Below are positions 7,925 to 16,029 of a DNA stretch of 64,000 bases, in pieces. This DNA comes from 13-2-20CM-68-14 sp046733295 (GTDB lineage: Bacteria > Actinomycetota > Thermoleophilia > Gaiellales > Gaiellaceae), in NCBI GenBank assembly GCA_046733295.1, contig JBKPOY010000005.1, forward strand, positions 1 through 64,000, written 5' to 3'. Within the stretch, counting starts at the first letter, position 1. Each line of letters starts with the position of its first letter. Below the pieces are notes generated by a model. It worked only from the letters and a program-made list of their open reading frames with translations, was not told where the DNA came from and ran no database searches. A program made the translations under genes and the position numbers.

Positions 7925-8448
7925 CCATCGCACTCGGTACGGAAGCCCCGCAATTCGACCTGCCCGGCGTCGACGGCCGTAACCACTCGCTCGACGACTA
8001 CGCCGAATCGGACGCGCTCGTCCTCGTCCAGTCCTGCAACCACTGCCCCTACGTCCAGGCCTGGGAGGGCCGGATGATCGAGCTGCAGCGCGAGTTCGGC
8101 GACCGCGGCGTGCACATCGTCGCGGTCAACTCGAACGATGCCGCCTCGCATCCCGAGGACTCGTTCGAGGAGATGCGGGCGCGGGCGGAGCGACAGGGGT
8201 TCAACTTCGACTATCTCCACGACGAGCCGCAGGGCGTCGCCCGGCAGCTCGGAGCCGAGCGGACACCCGAGGTATTCGTCTTCGACCGCGACCGGCGGCT
8301 CCGCTACCACGGCGCGATCGACGACTCGCGCGACGAGGACGCCGTTTCGCAGCGCTATCTGCGCGACGCGCTCGAGGCCGTGCTCGCGGGCCGTGACCCA
8401 GACGTCACGGAGACCCCCGCCGTCGGGTGCACCGTCAAGTGGAAGTAG
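7921..8448 (+). CDS. Thioredoxin/peroxiredoxin-like protein (PRX_like1 type)
   Basis: 175 residues. A redoxin fold with CNHC (Cys39, Cys42) as CxxC, GVHIVAVNSND, RTPEVFVFDRDRRLRYHGAIDD, and the C-terminal ETPAVGCTVKWK with Cys170. This combination is characteristic of the PRX_like1 group of AhpC/TSA-related proteins. Expected role: thiol-disulfide exchange or peroxide handling in the cytoplasm (no signal peptide). The ATG overlaps the upstream stop (ATGA), so it is translated together with the small thioredoxin-fold protein. A GC-rich hairpin lies 16 nt after the stop. Confidence 0.85.
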   Translation: MTIALGTEAPQFDLPGVDGRNHSLDDYAESDALVLVQSCNHCPYVQAWEGRMIELQREFGDRGVHIVAVNSNDAASHPEDSFEEMRARAERQGFNFDYLHDEPQGVARQLGAERTPEVFVFDRDRRLRYHGAIDDSRDEDAVSQRYLRDALEAVLAGRDPDVTETPAVGCTVKWK

Positions 8449-8464
8449 CCGAGGCTCCGCGGGA

Positions 8465-8483
8465 CGCGGCCGCACTGGCCGCG
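8465..8483 (+). terminator. Hairpin after the redoxin operon
   Basis: CGCGGCC (8465-8471) and GGCCGCG (8477-8483) form a 7-bp stem with a 5-nt loop. No T-run follows. Likely 3' end of the MarR-redoxin transcript. Confidence 0.4.
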
Positions 8484-8490
8484 CCCCGAC

Positions 8491-8590
8491 GTCGGACACC
8501 GTTACCGAACTGACCCAAACCTGTGACGGAAGTCCGATAACGCCTGCAAAGCGGGCCGTTTTCCGCACTCCGCCCCGTGTCGGACACCGT
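8491..8590. repeat. Short direct repeat in a convergent intergenic region
   Basis: GTCGGACACCGT occurs at 8491-8502 and again at 8579-8590, exactly 88 bp apart, each followed by a near-identical GAC/TAC. The segment between contains no gene. It may be a remnant of an interspersed repeat. Confidence 0.45.
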
Positions 8591-8611
8591 GACGAGGGCG
8601 TCACGCTTCAG

Positions 8612-9319
8612 TCACGGCTTACGCAGCAGGTACCACGCGACGTCGGCGGCGTAGTTCGGCGGCGCGAGCGCGCTGGCGCGCTCGCGCGCGTCCCCTTCGC
8701 AGCCGGCGAGGTCGAGGTAGGGCTCGAGGTCGCGCGGCTCGCGCTCGAATTCGGCGCGCCGCAGTACGAGGCCGTTTGCTTCGAACAGGTGCCGGAAGTC
8801 GACGTCGGCAAGGGCCCGGGTGTGCGTCGGGTCGCGGGCGCTCTCGAAGCGGTTCAGCTCGAGCGCGGCGAGCGGGTCGTTCGGGGCGATCTGGTCGACC
8901 ACGAGGACGGTGCCGCCCGGCCGCGTCACCCGGGTCAGCTCGGCGAGCGCCAGCTCCGGCCGGTCGATGTGGTGCAGCGTCCGCAGCGTGCCTGCGAGAT
9001 CGAAGGACGCGGTCTCGAGGTCGAGCCGCCTGATGTCGCCTTCGACGAAGGAGACGTTCGAGACGTCGGCGGCGAGTGCCCGCGCCTGCTCCAGGAGCTC
9101 CGGCACGACGTCGACGCCGACGACCTCGCGCACGAGAGGCGCGAGCGCGAGTGCCAGCGCGCCGGCGCCAGTGCCGGCGTCGAGCGCACGCTCGTCGCCG
9201 TCGGGCGCGACGAAGTTCCGCACCCGTGTCGCCAGCGCCGGGGCGCGCTCCTGCTGGCGCTCGGCGACGCGCTCAGCCGTTGCCGCGAAGCGAGCCCGCG
9301 TGGCGTCGTGCGAACTCAA
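8612..9319 (-). CDS. Class I SAM-dependent methyltransferase
   Basis: 235 residues. The Rossmann SAM-binding motif LDAGTGAGALALALA (about 48-62), acidic end of strand 2 in VVGVDVV, motif II around FDLAGTLRTLHHI, and GGTVLVVDQI are all visible, so it is a UbiE/COQ5-like class I methyltransferase. Substrate unknown. The start is TTG 9319, supported by GAAGGAG 7 nt upstream; it overlaps the 3' end of the CCA/poly(A) polymerase gene by 47 nt. It is the last gene of a leftward run that begins at acpS. Confidence 0.85.
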   Translation of the reverse strand: MSSHDATRARFAATAERVAERQQERAPALATRVRNFVAPDGDERALDAGTGAGALALALAPLVREVVGVDVVPELLEQARALAADVSNVSFVEGDIRRLDLETASFDLAGTLRTLHHIDRPELALAELTRVTRPGGTVLVVDQIAPNDPLAALELNRFESARDPTHTRALADVDFRHLFEANGLVLRRAEFEREPRDLEPYLDLAGCEGDARERASALAPPNYAADVAWYLLRKP

Positions 9320-10301
9320 GCGCTTGCTCCTTCGTCGTGATCGTGCCGGCCGCCCGCTCCTCGGCGATCTGCTCCAGCAACCGGCCCACCTCCGGCCCCG
9401 GTTCGAGCCCCAGCTCGCCGCCGCGCACGAGCGGTTTCTTCGGCTCGTCGCGCCGGGCCTCGAGCACGGATTCGTAAAGCTCGGCCGCGCCGAGAAAGGC
9501 CAGGGCCTCCAGGGCCCACGGCTCGGTCGCACGGCGAAAACGGTGCAGCGAGCGGGGATCCTCCGCCGGCCGCTCGGCCGCGAGAAGCGTCCGACCGAAG
9601 CGCCGCAGCTCGTTCGAGATGGGATAGCTCTCGAGCCCGGGGCCGAAGACGACGACGAGCCGGAAGCTCGGGTCGTCGATCGGGTCGACGGCGCCGAGGC
9701 GCTCGAGCGAGCCGCCGAGCCGCTCCAGCAAGCCGAGCTCGTCCAACCGTCTGAACCCCTCCCACGAGAGTCGCCTGAGCTCGGCGAGGATCCGCTCCCC
9801 CGAGGGCCGCGTCACCAGGTCGGCAGAGCGGCGGAGCAGCTCTTCGGTCTCGGGCGCGAGCCGGAAGCCGTCCAGCTCGTCCTCGAGCCGGGGACCCCGC
9901 AGCAGCCGCAGGGGATCGTCCTCGAACACCGACGCGCGCACCGCGCGCAGGTTCCGACCGGCGAGATCCGCTCGTCCGCCGAAGGGATCGACCGTCTCGC
10001 CGGACCCGACCCGCTCCGCAAGCGCGTTGATCGTGAAGTCGCGGGTGGCGAGATCGTCCTCGATCGATCCGGGCAGCGGTGTGAAGTCGACGGTGCGGCC
10101 GTCCGCCAGCGCTACCCGCCAGGCTCCGTGCCGCTCCGAAAGCGGAAACGGGGCGCCTCCCGACCGCGCCGCGAACATGCGCGCGGCCTGCTCGGGCCGT
10201 GCCAGCGCGACGTCGAGGTCGACGACCGCCCTGTCGAGCGCCGCGTCGCGGACCGCGCCCCCCACGACCCAGGCGTCCTCGCCGCCGAAAAGCTCCTCCA
10301 C
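9273..10301 (-). CDS. CCA tRNA nucleotidyltransferase / poly(A) polymerase family protein
   Basis: 342 residues. The class II nucleotidyltransferase head is clear: VVGGAVRDA (12-20) followed by DLD (Asp28, Asp30, metal ligands), RDFTINALAERV and DPFGGRADLAGRNLRAV. These motifs are shared by CCA-adding enzymes and bacterial poly(A) polymerases and do not separate the two. The protein is shorter than most CCA enzymes and lacks a visible C-terminal HD domain. Start GTG 10301, 4 nt after the alr stop. Role is tRNA 3'-end maturation or RNA tailing. Confidence 0.8.
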   Translation of the reverse strand: MEELFGGEDAWVVGGAVRDAALDRAVVDLDVALARPEQAARMFAARSGGAPFPLSERHGAWRVALADGRTVDFTPLPGSIEDDLATRDFTINALAERVGSGETVDPFGGRADLAGRNLRAVRASVFEDDPLRLLRGPRLEDELDGFRLAPETEELLRRSADLVTRPSGERILAELRRLSWEGFRRLDELGLLERLGGSLERLGAVDPIDDPSFRLVVVFGPGLESYPISNELRRFGRTLLAAERPAEDPRSLHRFRRATEPWALEALAFLGAAELYESVLEARRDEPKKPLVRGGELGLEPGPEVGRLLEQIAEERAAGTITTKEQALEFARRHAGSLRGNG

Positions 10302-10305
10302 GAGC

Positions 10306-11328
10306 TCACGAATCGACGACCACCCGCCTCGCTCGCTCGGGTGCGCTGTTGATCCCGCACACCAGCTCGTAGTTGATCGTGCCGGCCACGCGGGCGTGAT
10401 CTTCCGCCAGGACGCCGTGGCCGAGCAGGGTCACCGGTGCTCCGACCGGCAGCTCACGGTCGAGCTCGACGGCAAACGCGTCCATCGACACCGTTCCGAC
10501 CACGCGGCGGAGCTCGCCGGCGACCCTGATCTCGGTCCCGGTGAGGTCACGCCGGAACCCGTCGGCGTAGCCGACCGGAACGATCCCGAGCCACGTGGGC
10601 CGCTCGGCAACGAAACGCCGGCCGTAGCCCGTGCTTTCCCCCGCCTCGAGCCGCCGCACCTGGGCGAGCTGGCTGTGCCAGACGAGCGCCGGCTCGAGGC
10701 CGTCGGCCACCGGATCCCCGCCGAACGGGGATAGGCCATAGAGGGCGATCCCGCAGCGGGCGGCGTCGAATCGCGCGTCGGGAAAACGCAACACGCCCGC
10801 GCTGTTCGCGAGGTGGCGCGTCAGTTCCCGATACGGCTCCGTCGCCTCGCGAAAGCGCTCGATCTGAACCTGCGTGAACTCCGGATCGCAGTCGGCGCTC
10901 GCGAGGTGGCTCATGAGACCGACCACCTCGACGGGCGGTTCGGGAAGCTCGGCGAGCCCCCAGCGCCCCATGCCCGTGTCGAGCTTCAGATGCACCCGGA
11001 TGCCGGCCGGCACTTCCTCGTCCGCGATGACGAGCTCGAGCCCCGCATCCCGCGCGAGCGCGACCTCCCGACTCGTCGCGGTCGGGCCCATGACGATGGT
11101 GCGCGCCTGCGGGAACTCGTCCCGCAGCTCCAGCCCCTCGGCGACCGTGGCGACGCAGAGCGCGGCGGCCCCGGCTCCCAGGGCAGCGCCCGCGACATCG
11201 GCGGCGCCGTGCCCGTACCCGTTCGCCTTCACGACGGCCCAGAGCTGAGCCCCGTCGAGAACCGCCCGGAGCCTCTTGACGTTGCGCCGGATTGCTCCGA
11301 GGTCGATCGTCAGCTCAGAGCGATGCAT
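10306..11328 (-). CDS. alr: Alanine racemase
   Basis: 340 residues, a little shorter than the usual 360-380. PLP-dependent interconversion of L- and D-alanine for peptidoglycan. Visible: Lys34 in VVKANGYGHG (Schiff base), KLDTGMGR, the catalytic-Tyr segment VPVGYADGFRR, and CGI followed by R-x-x-R near the C-terminus. The start ATG overlaps the 3' end of nnr by 14 nt, so the two are translationally coupled. It shares a transcript with acpS and nnr. Confidence 0.93.
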   Translation of the reverse strand: MHRSELTIDLGAIRRNVKRLRAVLDGAQLWAVVKANGYGHGAADVAGAALGAGAAALCVATVAEGLELRDEFPQARTIVMGPTATSREVALARDAGLELVIADEEVPAGIRVHLKLDTGMGRWGLAELPEPPVEVVGLMSHLASADCDPEFTQVQIERFREATEPYRELTRHLANSAGVLRFPDARFDAARCGIALYGLSPFGGDPVADGLEPALVWHSQLAQVRRLEAGESTGYGRRFVAERPTWLGIVPVGYADGFRRDLTGTEIRVAGELRRVVGTVSMDAFAVELDRELPVGAPVTLLGHGVLAEDHARVAGTINYELVCGINSAPERARRVVVDS

Positions 11329-12652
11329 CCATTGCCCGGGGCAGCGCCGCGATCACGTCGCTCGCGACCATGCCCGTCTGGTTCGGGACGAGAGTCGACG
11401 CCACCTGCTGCGCAGCCACGGCGGCAGCTGCGGCCTCGCGGGCCTCGAGGCCCTTGGCGAGAAACGCCCCGAGCACGCCTGTCAGGACGTCACCTGTGCC
11501 GGCCGTCGCGAGGGCGGGAGACCCGAGCGCGCAGACGAGAGGCGGGCGGTCCGGCGCCGCGATGATCGAGTCGGCGCCCTTGAGCACGCAGACCGCCTGA
11601 AACCTGTCGGCGCCGCGCCGGGCGGCCTCGAGCCGATGCGCGTCGACCCAGCCCGAGTCCTCGTCGAGCAGTCCCGCGAGCTCACCGGCGTGCGGCGTCA
11701 GCACCGTGGGCGCGCTGCGCCCGACCGGCTTCAGCTCGTGCAGGGCGTCCGCGTCGACGACGAGCGGCCGCTCCACCTCGCGCAGGACGCGCTCGACGAG
11801 CTCGCGCGCCTCGTTCGAGCGTCCGAGCCCGGGGCCGAGCGCGACCGCGCTCGCCCGCTCTGCCGCCTCGAACACGTCGGACAACGGCCGTTTCACCGCT
11901 TCGAGCAGGCGCGTCTCGATCACCGGCAGCGATTCCTCCGGCACGGCGACCGCGACGTAGCCCGCGTCGGCGCGGAAAGCCGCCTCCGCCGCCAGGCATA
12001 CCGCTCCCGTCAGTCCGCGCGACCCGCCGACCACGAGCAGCGACCCGGCCGTGTACTTCGTGTCGCGCGCGCCGCGGCGCGGAATCCGCCGCAGCACGGC
12101 CGGCGTGACGAGCCGAACGGCCGTGTCGCGCCGCTCGAGGCCGATGTCGGCGACGGTCACGTCACCGGCGTGAAACCGCCCCGGCGCGACCGCGAGCCCC
12201 ACCTTGGGCCCGTGGAACGTGACCGTAACATCGGCGCGAACCGCCTCGCCCGCGACCTCGCCCGTCGACGCATCGACGCCGGAGGGGAGGTCGACCGCGA
12301 GGACCGGCGCTTCGGCCGCGTTGATCCGGCCGATGAGGTCCGCCGCCTCGCGGCGCGGCTCGCCCCGGAACCCCGTTCCGAACAGGGCGTCGAGGACGAC
12401 ATCCGCACGGCCCGGGTCCTCTCCCTCGTTCGCGTCGCGACCGGCGCCCCTGAGCGCCTCGACGGCGATCCGGCCGTCGCCACCGTTCGCTCCGCCGCCG
12501 CAGAAGGCAACGATCGTGCGAGCGTCCGGAAAGGTGCGCACTACTTCGTCCGCGACCGCCCGCCCCGCTCGCTCCATCAGCTCGTCGACATCGTGTCCGG
12601 CCTCGGCCGCCTTCATCTCGGCGGCGTCGTAGAGTGGCTCGAGCTCAGCCAT
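11315..12652 (-). CDS. nnr: Bifunctional NAD(P)H-hydrate repair enzyme (epimerase + ADP-dependent dehydratase)
   Basis: 445 residues with two domains. The N-terminal YjeF/NnrE epimerase (about 1-195) has CGGGANGGDGR and VVLDALFGTGFRGE. The C-terminal ribokinase-like dehydratase NnrD (about 210-440) has GSRGLTGA, LGPGLGRS, LTPHAGELAGLL and AGTGDVLTGVLGAFLAKG with the catalytic Asp. Together they repair hydrated NADH/NADPH. The start overlaps the acpS stop by 8 nt. The epimerase domain is compact, with a shortened segment before VVLDALFG. Confidence 0.92.
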   Translation of the reverse strand: MAELEPLYDAAEMKAAEAGHDVDELMERAGRAVADEVVRTFPDARTIVAFCGGGANGGDGRIAVEALRGAGRDANEGEDPGRADVVLDALFGTGFRGEPRREAADLIGRINAAEAPVLAVDLPSGVDASTGEVAGEAVRADVTVTFHGPKVGLAVAPGRFHAGDVTVADIGLERRDTAVRLVTPAVLRRIPRRGARDTKYTAGSLLVVGGSRGLTGAVCLAAEAAFRADAGYVAVAVPEESLPVIETRLLEAVKRPLSDVFEAAERASAVALGPGLGRSNEARELVERVLREVERPLVVDADALHELKPVGRSAPTVLTPHAGELAGLLDEDSGWVDAHRLEAARRGADRFQAVCVLKGADSIIAAPDRPPLVCALGSPALATAGTGDVLTGVLGAFLAKGLEAREAAAAAVAAQQVASTLVPNQTGMVASDVIAALPRAMDASL

Positions 12653-13007
12653 CGACGACGCACACGGCGGTGGCCAACTCGCGCGAGTGCGACATCGAGA
12701 GGTCGATCGCGCCGCCGCCGGATCGCTCGGCCCAGGCCGCGATCCGGCCGGAGAGGGTGACGCCCGGCTTCGGACGGCCTGCGATCTCGACCTCGCGCCA
12801 CGCGAATGCCCTCGCGACGCCGAAGCCGAACGCCTTGCCGACCGCCTCCTTCCCGGCGAACCGAGCCGCGTAGTGCTGGGCCGGGTTCGCCCGCGAGTCG
12901 CAGTAGGCGCGCTCGGCCTCCGTGAAGCACCGCTCCCGGAACCGGGGGTAGCGCTCGAGCGCCCGCCGAACGCGCGCTATCTCGATGAGATCGATCCCGA
13001 CCGGCAC
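12645..13007 (-). CDS. acpS: Holo-[acyl-carrier-protein] synthase
   Basis: 120 residues, normal for the family. It transfers 4'-phosphopantetheine from CoA to acyl carrier protein. Visible: GIDLIEIARV (4-13) with the Mg-binding Asp6, CFTEAERAYC, and ARFAGKEAVGKAFG with the second metal ligand Glu and catalytic Lys. The start is GTG 13007, placed 6 nt after a TAGAAT -10 that overlaps the stop codon of the upstream HAD gene. First gene of acpS-nnr-alr. Confidence 0.93.
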   Translation of the reverse strand: MPVGIDLIEIARVRRALERYPRFRERCFTEAERAYCDSRANPAQHYAARFAGKEAVGKAFGFGVARAFAWREVEIAGRPKPGVTLSGRIAAWAERSGGGAIDLSMSHSRELATAVCVVDG

Positions 13008-13013
13008 GCCCGG

Positions 13014-13019
13014 ATTCTA
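13014..13019 (-). promoter_or_regulatory. -10 element (TAGAAT) of acpS, overlapping the HAD stop codon
   Basis: TAGAAT, 6 nt, then GTG 13007. TAG is the stop codon of the upstream gene. Leaderless layout. Confidence 0.6.
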
Positions 13020-13790
13020 GGAACGAGCCGCGAGCAGGTCGGGAACGTCGGCGATCGAGTCCACGACCGCGTCGGGCTGTGCGCTCCAGGCGCCGGCGTC
13101 GTCCCGGAACTTGCCGGTCCGCACGAGGATCGTGCGCATACCGACGGCCGCAGCCCCGCCGATGTCCGCGTCGACGTCGTCGCCGACCATCCAGGCGCGC
13201 TCCGGGTCGGCGTCGATCGCCTCGAGCGCAGCCTCGAAGTAGCTCGCGCTCGGCTTGCCGAGAACCGTCGCAGTCACACCGCTTGCGTACTCGAGCCCGA
13301 CCACGAATGCGCCGGCGTCGAGGAGCGATCCGCGCGAGGTCTGCCACCAAGCGTTCTTGTGGAGGCAGTACAGATCCGCGCCCGCCTCGAGCTCCGCGAA
13401 CGCGCGCGCGAGGTTCATGTAGCTGAAGACCTGGTTCGTCTCGGCCGTCTCGTCCGCGCCGCCGAGCAGCACCGCCTCCGCGTGCTCGCCCACGAGCTCG
13501 ACGCCGTCCAGGTCGTCGCGGATCGAAGGCATCGTCAGCGCGAGCACGCGCTTCCCGACCAGCGCCCGGGCGGCCACCATGGGCGTGGTCTGGAGCTCGT
13601 CGCCCGAGAGCTCGATCCCGAGGTCCCGGACGGCCTCGGCCAGCTGATCTCTCGATTGGGTGGTGTTGTTCGTGAGAAACCGCAGCCGATGGCCGTCCTG
13701 CCGGAGGCGCGCGACGGCCCGCGCGCCGCCCGGAATCGCGGTCCCGGAGACGTGGAACACGCCGTCGATGTCGAGCAGAATCGCGGCCAT
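13017..13790 (-). CDS. HAD superfamily (class IIA) phosphatase, LHPP/NagD-like
   Basis: 257 residues. Motif I is LLDIDGVFH (Asp7 nucleophile, Asp9), motif II FLTNNTTQSR, the Lys motif GKPSASYFEAAL, and motif IV MVGDDVDADIGGA. The long C2a cap between motifs II and III marks class IIA, the NagD and phospholysine/phosphohistidine pyrophosphatase (LHPP) group. Substrate unknown. Start ATG 13790 follows a leaderless-type -10 by 8 nt; upstream codons in frame lie in the divergent ArfB region. Confidence 0.85.
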   Translation of the reverse strand: MAAILLDIDGVFHVSGTAIPGGARAVARLRQDGHRLRFLTNNTTQSRDQLAEAVRDLGIELSGDELQTTPMVAARALVGKRVLALTMPSIRDDLDGVELVGEHAEAVLLGGADETAETNQVFSYMNLARAFAELEAGADLYCLHKNAWWQTSRGSLLDAGAFVVGLEYASGVTATVLGKPSASYFEAALEAIDADPERAWMVGDDVDADIGGAAAVGMRTILVRTGKFRDDAGAWSAQPDAVVDSIADVPDLLAARS

Positions 13791-13798
13791 GGCGGGCG

Positions 13799-13804
13799 AG
13801 TCTA
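13799..13804 (-). promoter_or_regulatory. -10 element (TAGACT) of the HAD phosphatase gene
   Basis: TAGACT, 8 nt (CGCCCGCC), then ATG 13790; identical in all 14 positions to the fabI element. Leaderless layout. Confidence 0.6.
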
Positions 13805-13809
13805 TTCGC

Positions 13810-14196
13810 GTGACGCGGTCCGTCTCCATCCCGCGCTCGGAGATCGAACTGCGGTTCTCCCGCTCGAGCGGGCCCGGCGGTCAGCACGCTCAGAAAACCG
13901 AGAGCCGCGCCGAAGCGATCTTCGACGTCGAGGCCTCTTCGGCACTCACCGACCCCCAGAAGCGCCGCGTGATCGCGAAGGCGGGGCCGATCCTGCGCTC
14001 GGTCGCCCAGGACGAGCGCAGCCAGTGGCGAAACCGCGAGCTCGCCGTCGAGCGGGTCGTCGACCTCTTGAGGGAGGCGCTGAAGGTCGAGCGAACGCGC
14101 AGGCCGACGAAGCCGACCGCAGCGTCGAGGCAGCGCCGACTCGACCAGAAGCGTCGCCGCTCGGAGACGAAGCGCCTGCGCCGCCCGCCCAGGTAA
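13810..14196 (+). CDS. arfB: ArfB/ICT1-type peptidyl-tRNA hydrolase domain protein
   Basis: 128 residues from GTG 13810. It contains SRSSGPGGQHAQKTESRAE, the GGQ motif (23-25) that enters the peptidyl transferase centre, plus the basic C-terminal tail expected of ArfB (KVERTRRPTKPTAASRQRRL), which in known ArfB inserts into the mRNA channel of stalled ribosomes. Predicted role: rescue of non-stop ribosomes. The start is the only sensible one after the shared divergent promoter; no Shine-Dalgarno is present. It is divergent from the HAD gene with 19 bp between start codons. Confidence 0.85.
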   Translation: MTRSVSIPRSEIELRFSRSSGPGGQHAQKTESRAEAIFDVEASSALTDPQKRRVIAKAGPILRSVAQDERSQWRNRELAVERVVDLLREALKVERTRRPTKPTAASRQRRLDQKRRRSETKRLRRPPR

Positions 14197-14213
14197 CGAG
14201 GGCCGGCGCGCAC

Positions 14214-15020
14214 CTAGGAAAGAGCGAGCAGCGCGATTCCCGCGACGACCAGCGTCGCTCCGGCGAGGCGCCTGGCACCGACCGGCTCCGCCAGCATGAC
14301 CTTCGCCAGCACGACGGCGATGACGACGCTCGTCTCGCGAACCGCGGAGACGGCGGGGGCGCTCGCGAGGCGGAGCGCGAGGAGAACGAGCAGGTACGTC
14401 GCTGCGGAGGCGACCCCGATCGCCGCCGCCGTCGGGCGCGCCGCCTGGCGCAGCCGGGTGGTGCCGACCGCCAGCGGAAACGCGATCGCCGGGCCGAGCA
14501 TCACGAGCAGCAGGTAGGGAGCCGCGTTCGCATGCTGGATCCCGTACCGGTCGACGACGGTGTAACCCGCGATCGCGGCCGCGATCGTGATCGCGAGCCC
14601 GGAGCCCCGCGCGGTCCTCCGCATGCCCCAAACGAGCAGGATCCCGGCCGCGACGACGAGGACGCCCGCGGCTTCCGCGGCCGACGGCCGCGCCCCCGTC
14701 ACGACGACGACGATCAGGAGCGCGAGCACGGGCGCCAGGCCACGCGCGAGGGGATAGACGAGGCTCAGCTCGTAGCGTCGGTAGGCCGACGCAAGCAGGA
14801 CGATGTAGACGAGCTCCAGGGCACCTGAGCCGAGCACGTAGGGCCAGGCCGCGGCCTCGACCCGCCAGGTAGCCGCCGCCAACGGCGCGAGCGCGACGAC
14901 GAAGACGACGAGCGCGACGGCGCTCGTCGCCTCGGTATCCCGCTCCCGGGCGAGAAGCAGGTTCCAGACGGCGTGGAGGGCCGCCGCGGCCAGCGCGAGA
15001 CCGAGCGCCGAGGCCGGCAT
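14214..15020 (-). CDS. EamA/DMT-family transporter
   Basis: 268 residues, almost entirely hydrophobic, with about ten membrane helices in two similar halves, the drug/metabolite transporter arrangement. The second half carries SAVRETSVVIAVVLAKVMLAEPVGARRLAGATLVVAGI, the usual EamA ending. Substrate unknown. The ATG follows the stop of the sorbosone-dehydrogenase-like gene directly, so the two are one transcript. Confidence 0.85.
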   Translation of the reverse strand: MPASALGLALAAAALHAVWNLLLARERDTEATSAVALVVFVVALAPLAAATWRVEAAAWPYVLGSGALELVYIVLLASAYRRYELSLVYPLARGLAPVLALLIVVVVTGARPSAAEAAGVLVVAAGILLVWGMRRTARGSGLAITIAAAIAGYTVVDRYGIQHANAAPYLLLVMLGPAIAFPLAVGTTRLRQAARPTAAAIGVASAATYLLVLLALRLASAPAVSAVRETSVVIAVVLAKVMLAEPVGARRLAGATLVVAGIALLALS

Positions 15021-16007
15021 CTACCGCGGCGCGATCCGGTAGACGACGCCGCGGCCCCAGTCGGCGACGAGCAGCGCCCGGCCCGCGGCGAGCAGGGCCA
15101 ACGGGTGGTCGAACCCGTCGGCGAAGGTGGTCGCGCGACTCTTCCCGCCGGCGAAGTGGAGCCGGACGACGCGGCGGCCGTGCCGCGAGCTCAAGTACTC
15201 ACCCCACTCGGCCACGTAGAGCCCGCCGCGCCAGAACGCGATCCCGTCGGCGGACGAGTGCGGCTCGAGGTACGCGACAGGTCGCGTGACCCCGCTGCAC
15301 GCGCCGACGAGCCGGCGGCGCCTGTAGCTCGGCCAGCATCCCGGCCAGCCGTACCGGGCGCCGGCACGGACGCGGACGATCGTTTCCGCAGGCTCGCGCG
15401 GCCCCAGCTTGTCCCTGCCGTTCACCGATGCGTAGAGGCGGCCGGTTCGCGGCTGGAACGCGAGGCCGTACGGGTTGCGAAGGCCGGTGGCGACGACCTC
15501 CAGGCCGCTGCCGTCCATCCGCACGGAAAGGATCGCGGCGCTACGGCGGTCGCTCTCGGTGCACGCGTCGCAGGTCGAGCCGCTGCCGAAGTAGAGGCGC
15601 CCGTCGCGTCCCATGACGACGTTGTCCTGCTGGTGGAGACCGTACGGAAGTCCCGAGACGAGCACCCGCCGGGAGACGACGCGCGGGCCCGCCAGCCGCA
15701 GGAGCTCGAGGCGCCCCGTCTCCGAGACGAAGGCCGACCTGCCGGAGAACACCAGCCCGAGAGGCGTCTGCAGGCCGCGTGCGACCACGCGCGGGCGGCC
15801 GGCGCGGATGACCACGAGGCGCCCCACGTCCTCGGTCGCGTACAGCCGCCCGCCGGGACCCCAGGCCAGTGCCGTGGGGTGCGTGAGACCCCGGGCCACC
15901 ACCGAGACCCGAAACCCGGCCGGCACGCGGATGCCGGGCGCGGGCGTCGCGGCGCCTGCGAGGGCGAGCACGACCGTGCACGCAATGAGCACCCGCACGA
16001 AGGACAC
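15021..16007 (-). CDS. Exported sorbosone-dehydrogenase-like beta-propeller (PQQ sugar dehydrogenase fold)
   Basis: 328 residues with a signal peptide (VRVLIACTVVLALAGAATPAPG). Blades of the soluble glucose/sorbosone dehydrogenase type are visible: GLTHPTALAWGPGGRLY, GLHQQDNVVMGRDGRLYFGSGS, GLRNPYGLAFQ and HSSADGIAFW. Family members oxidise sugars with PQQ, but many actinobacterial homologues are annotated only by fold. A Cys pair in TCDACTESD lies in one loop. Leaderless-type promoter. Confidence 0.8.
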   Translation of the reverse strand: MSFVRVLIACTVVLALAGAATPAPGIRVPAGFRVSVVARGLTHPTALAWGPGGRLYATEDVGRLVVIRAGRPRVVARGLQTPLGLVFSGRSAFVSETGRLELLRLAGPRVVSRRVLVSGLPYGLHQQDNVVMGRDGRLYFGSGSTCDACTESDRRSAAILSVRMDGSGLEVVATGLRNPYGLAFQPRTGRLYASVNGRDKLGPREPAETIVRVRAGARYGWPGCWPSYRRRRLVGACSGVTRPVAYLEPHSSADGIAFWRGGLYVAEWGEYLSSRHGRRVVRLHFAGGKSRATTFADGFDHPLALLAAGRALLVADWGRGVVYRIAPR

Positions 16008-16013
16008 CGCGCG

Positions 16014-16019
16014 GGTATA
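16014..16019 (-). promoter_or_regulatory. -10 element (TATACC) of the sorbosone-dehydrogenase-like gene
   Basis: TATACC, 6 nt, then GTG 16007. It is the one member of the set lacking T at position 6. No Shine-Dalgarno. Confidence 0.45.
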
Positions 16020-16029
16020 CCAACCAGGC

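Noticed and set aside
12613..14828. Very long frames on both strands across acpS-HAD-arfB-EamA
   Set aside because: All four real genes have family motifs in other frames; these frames are low-complexity Arg-rich translations.
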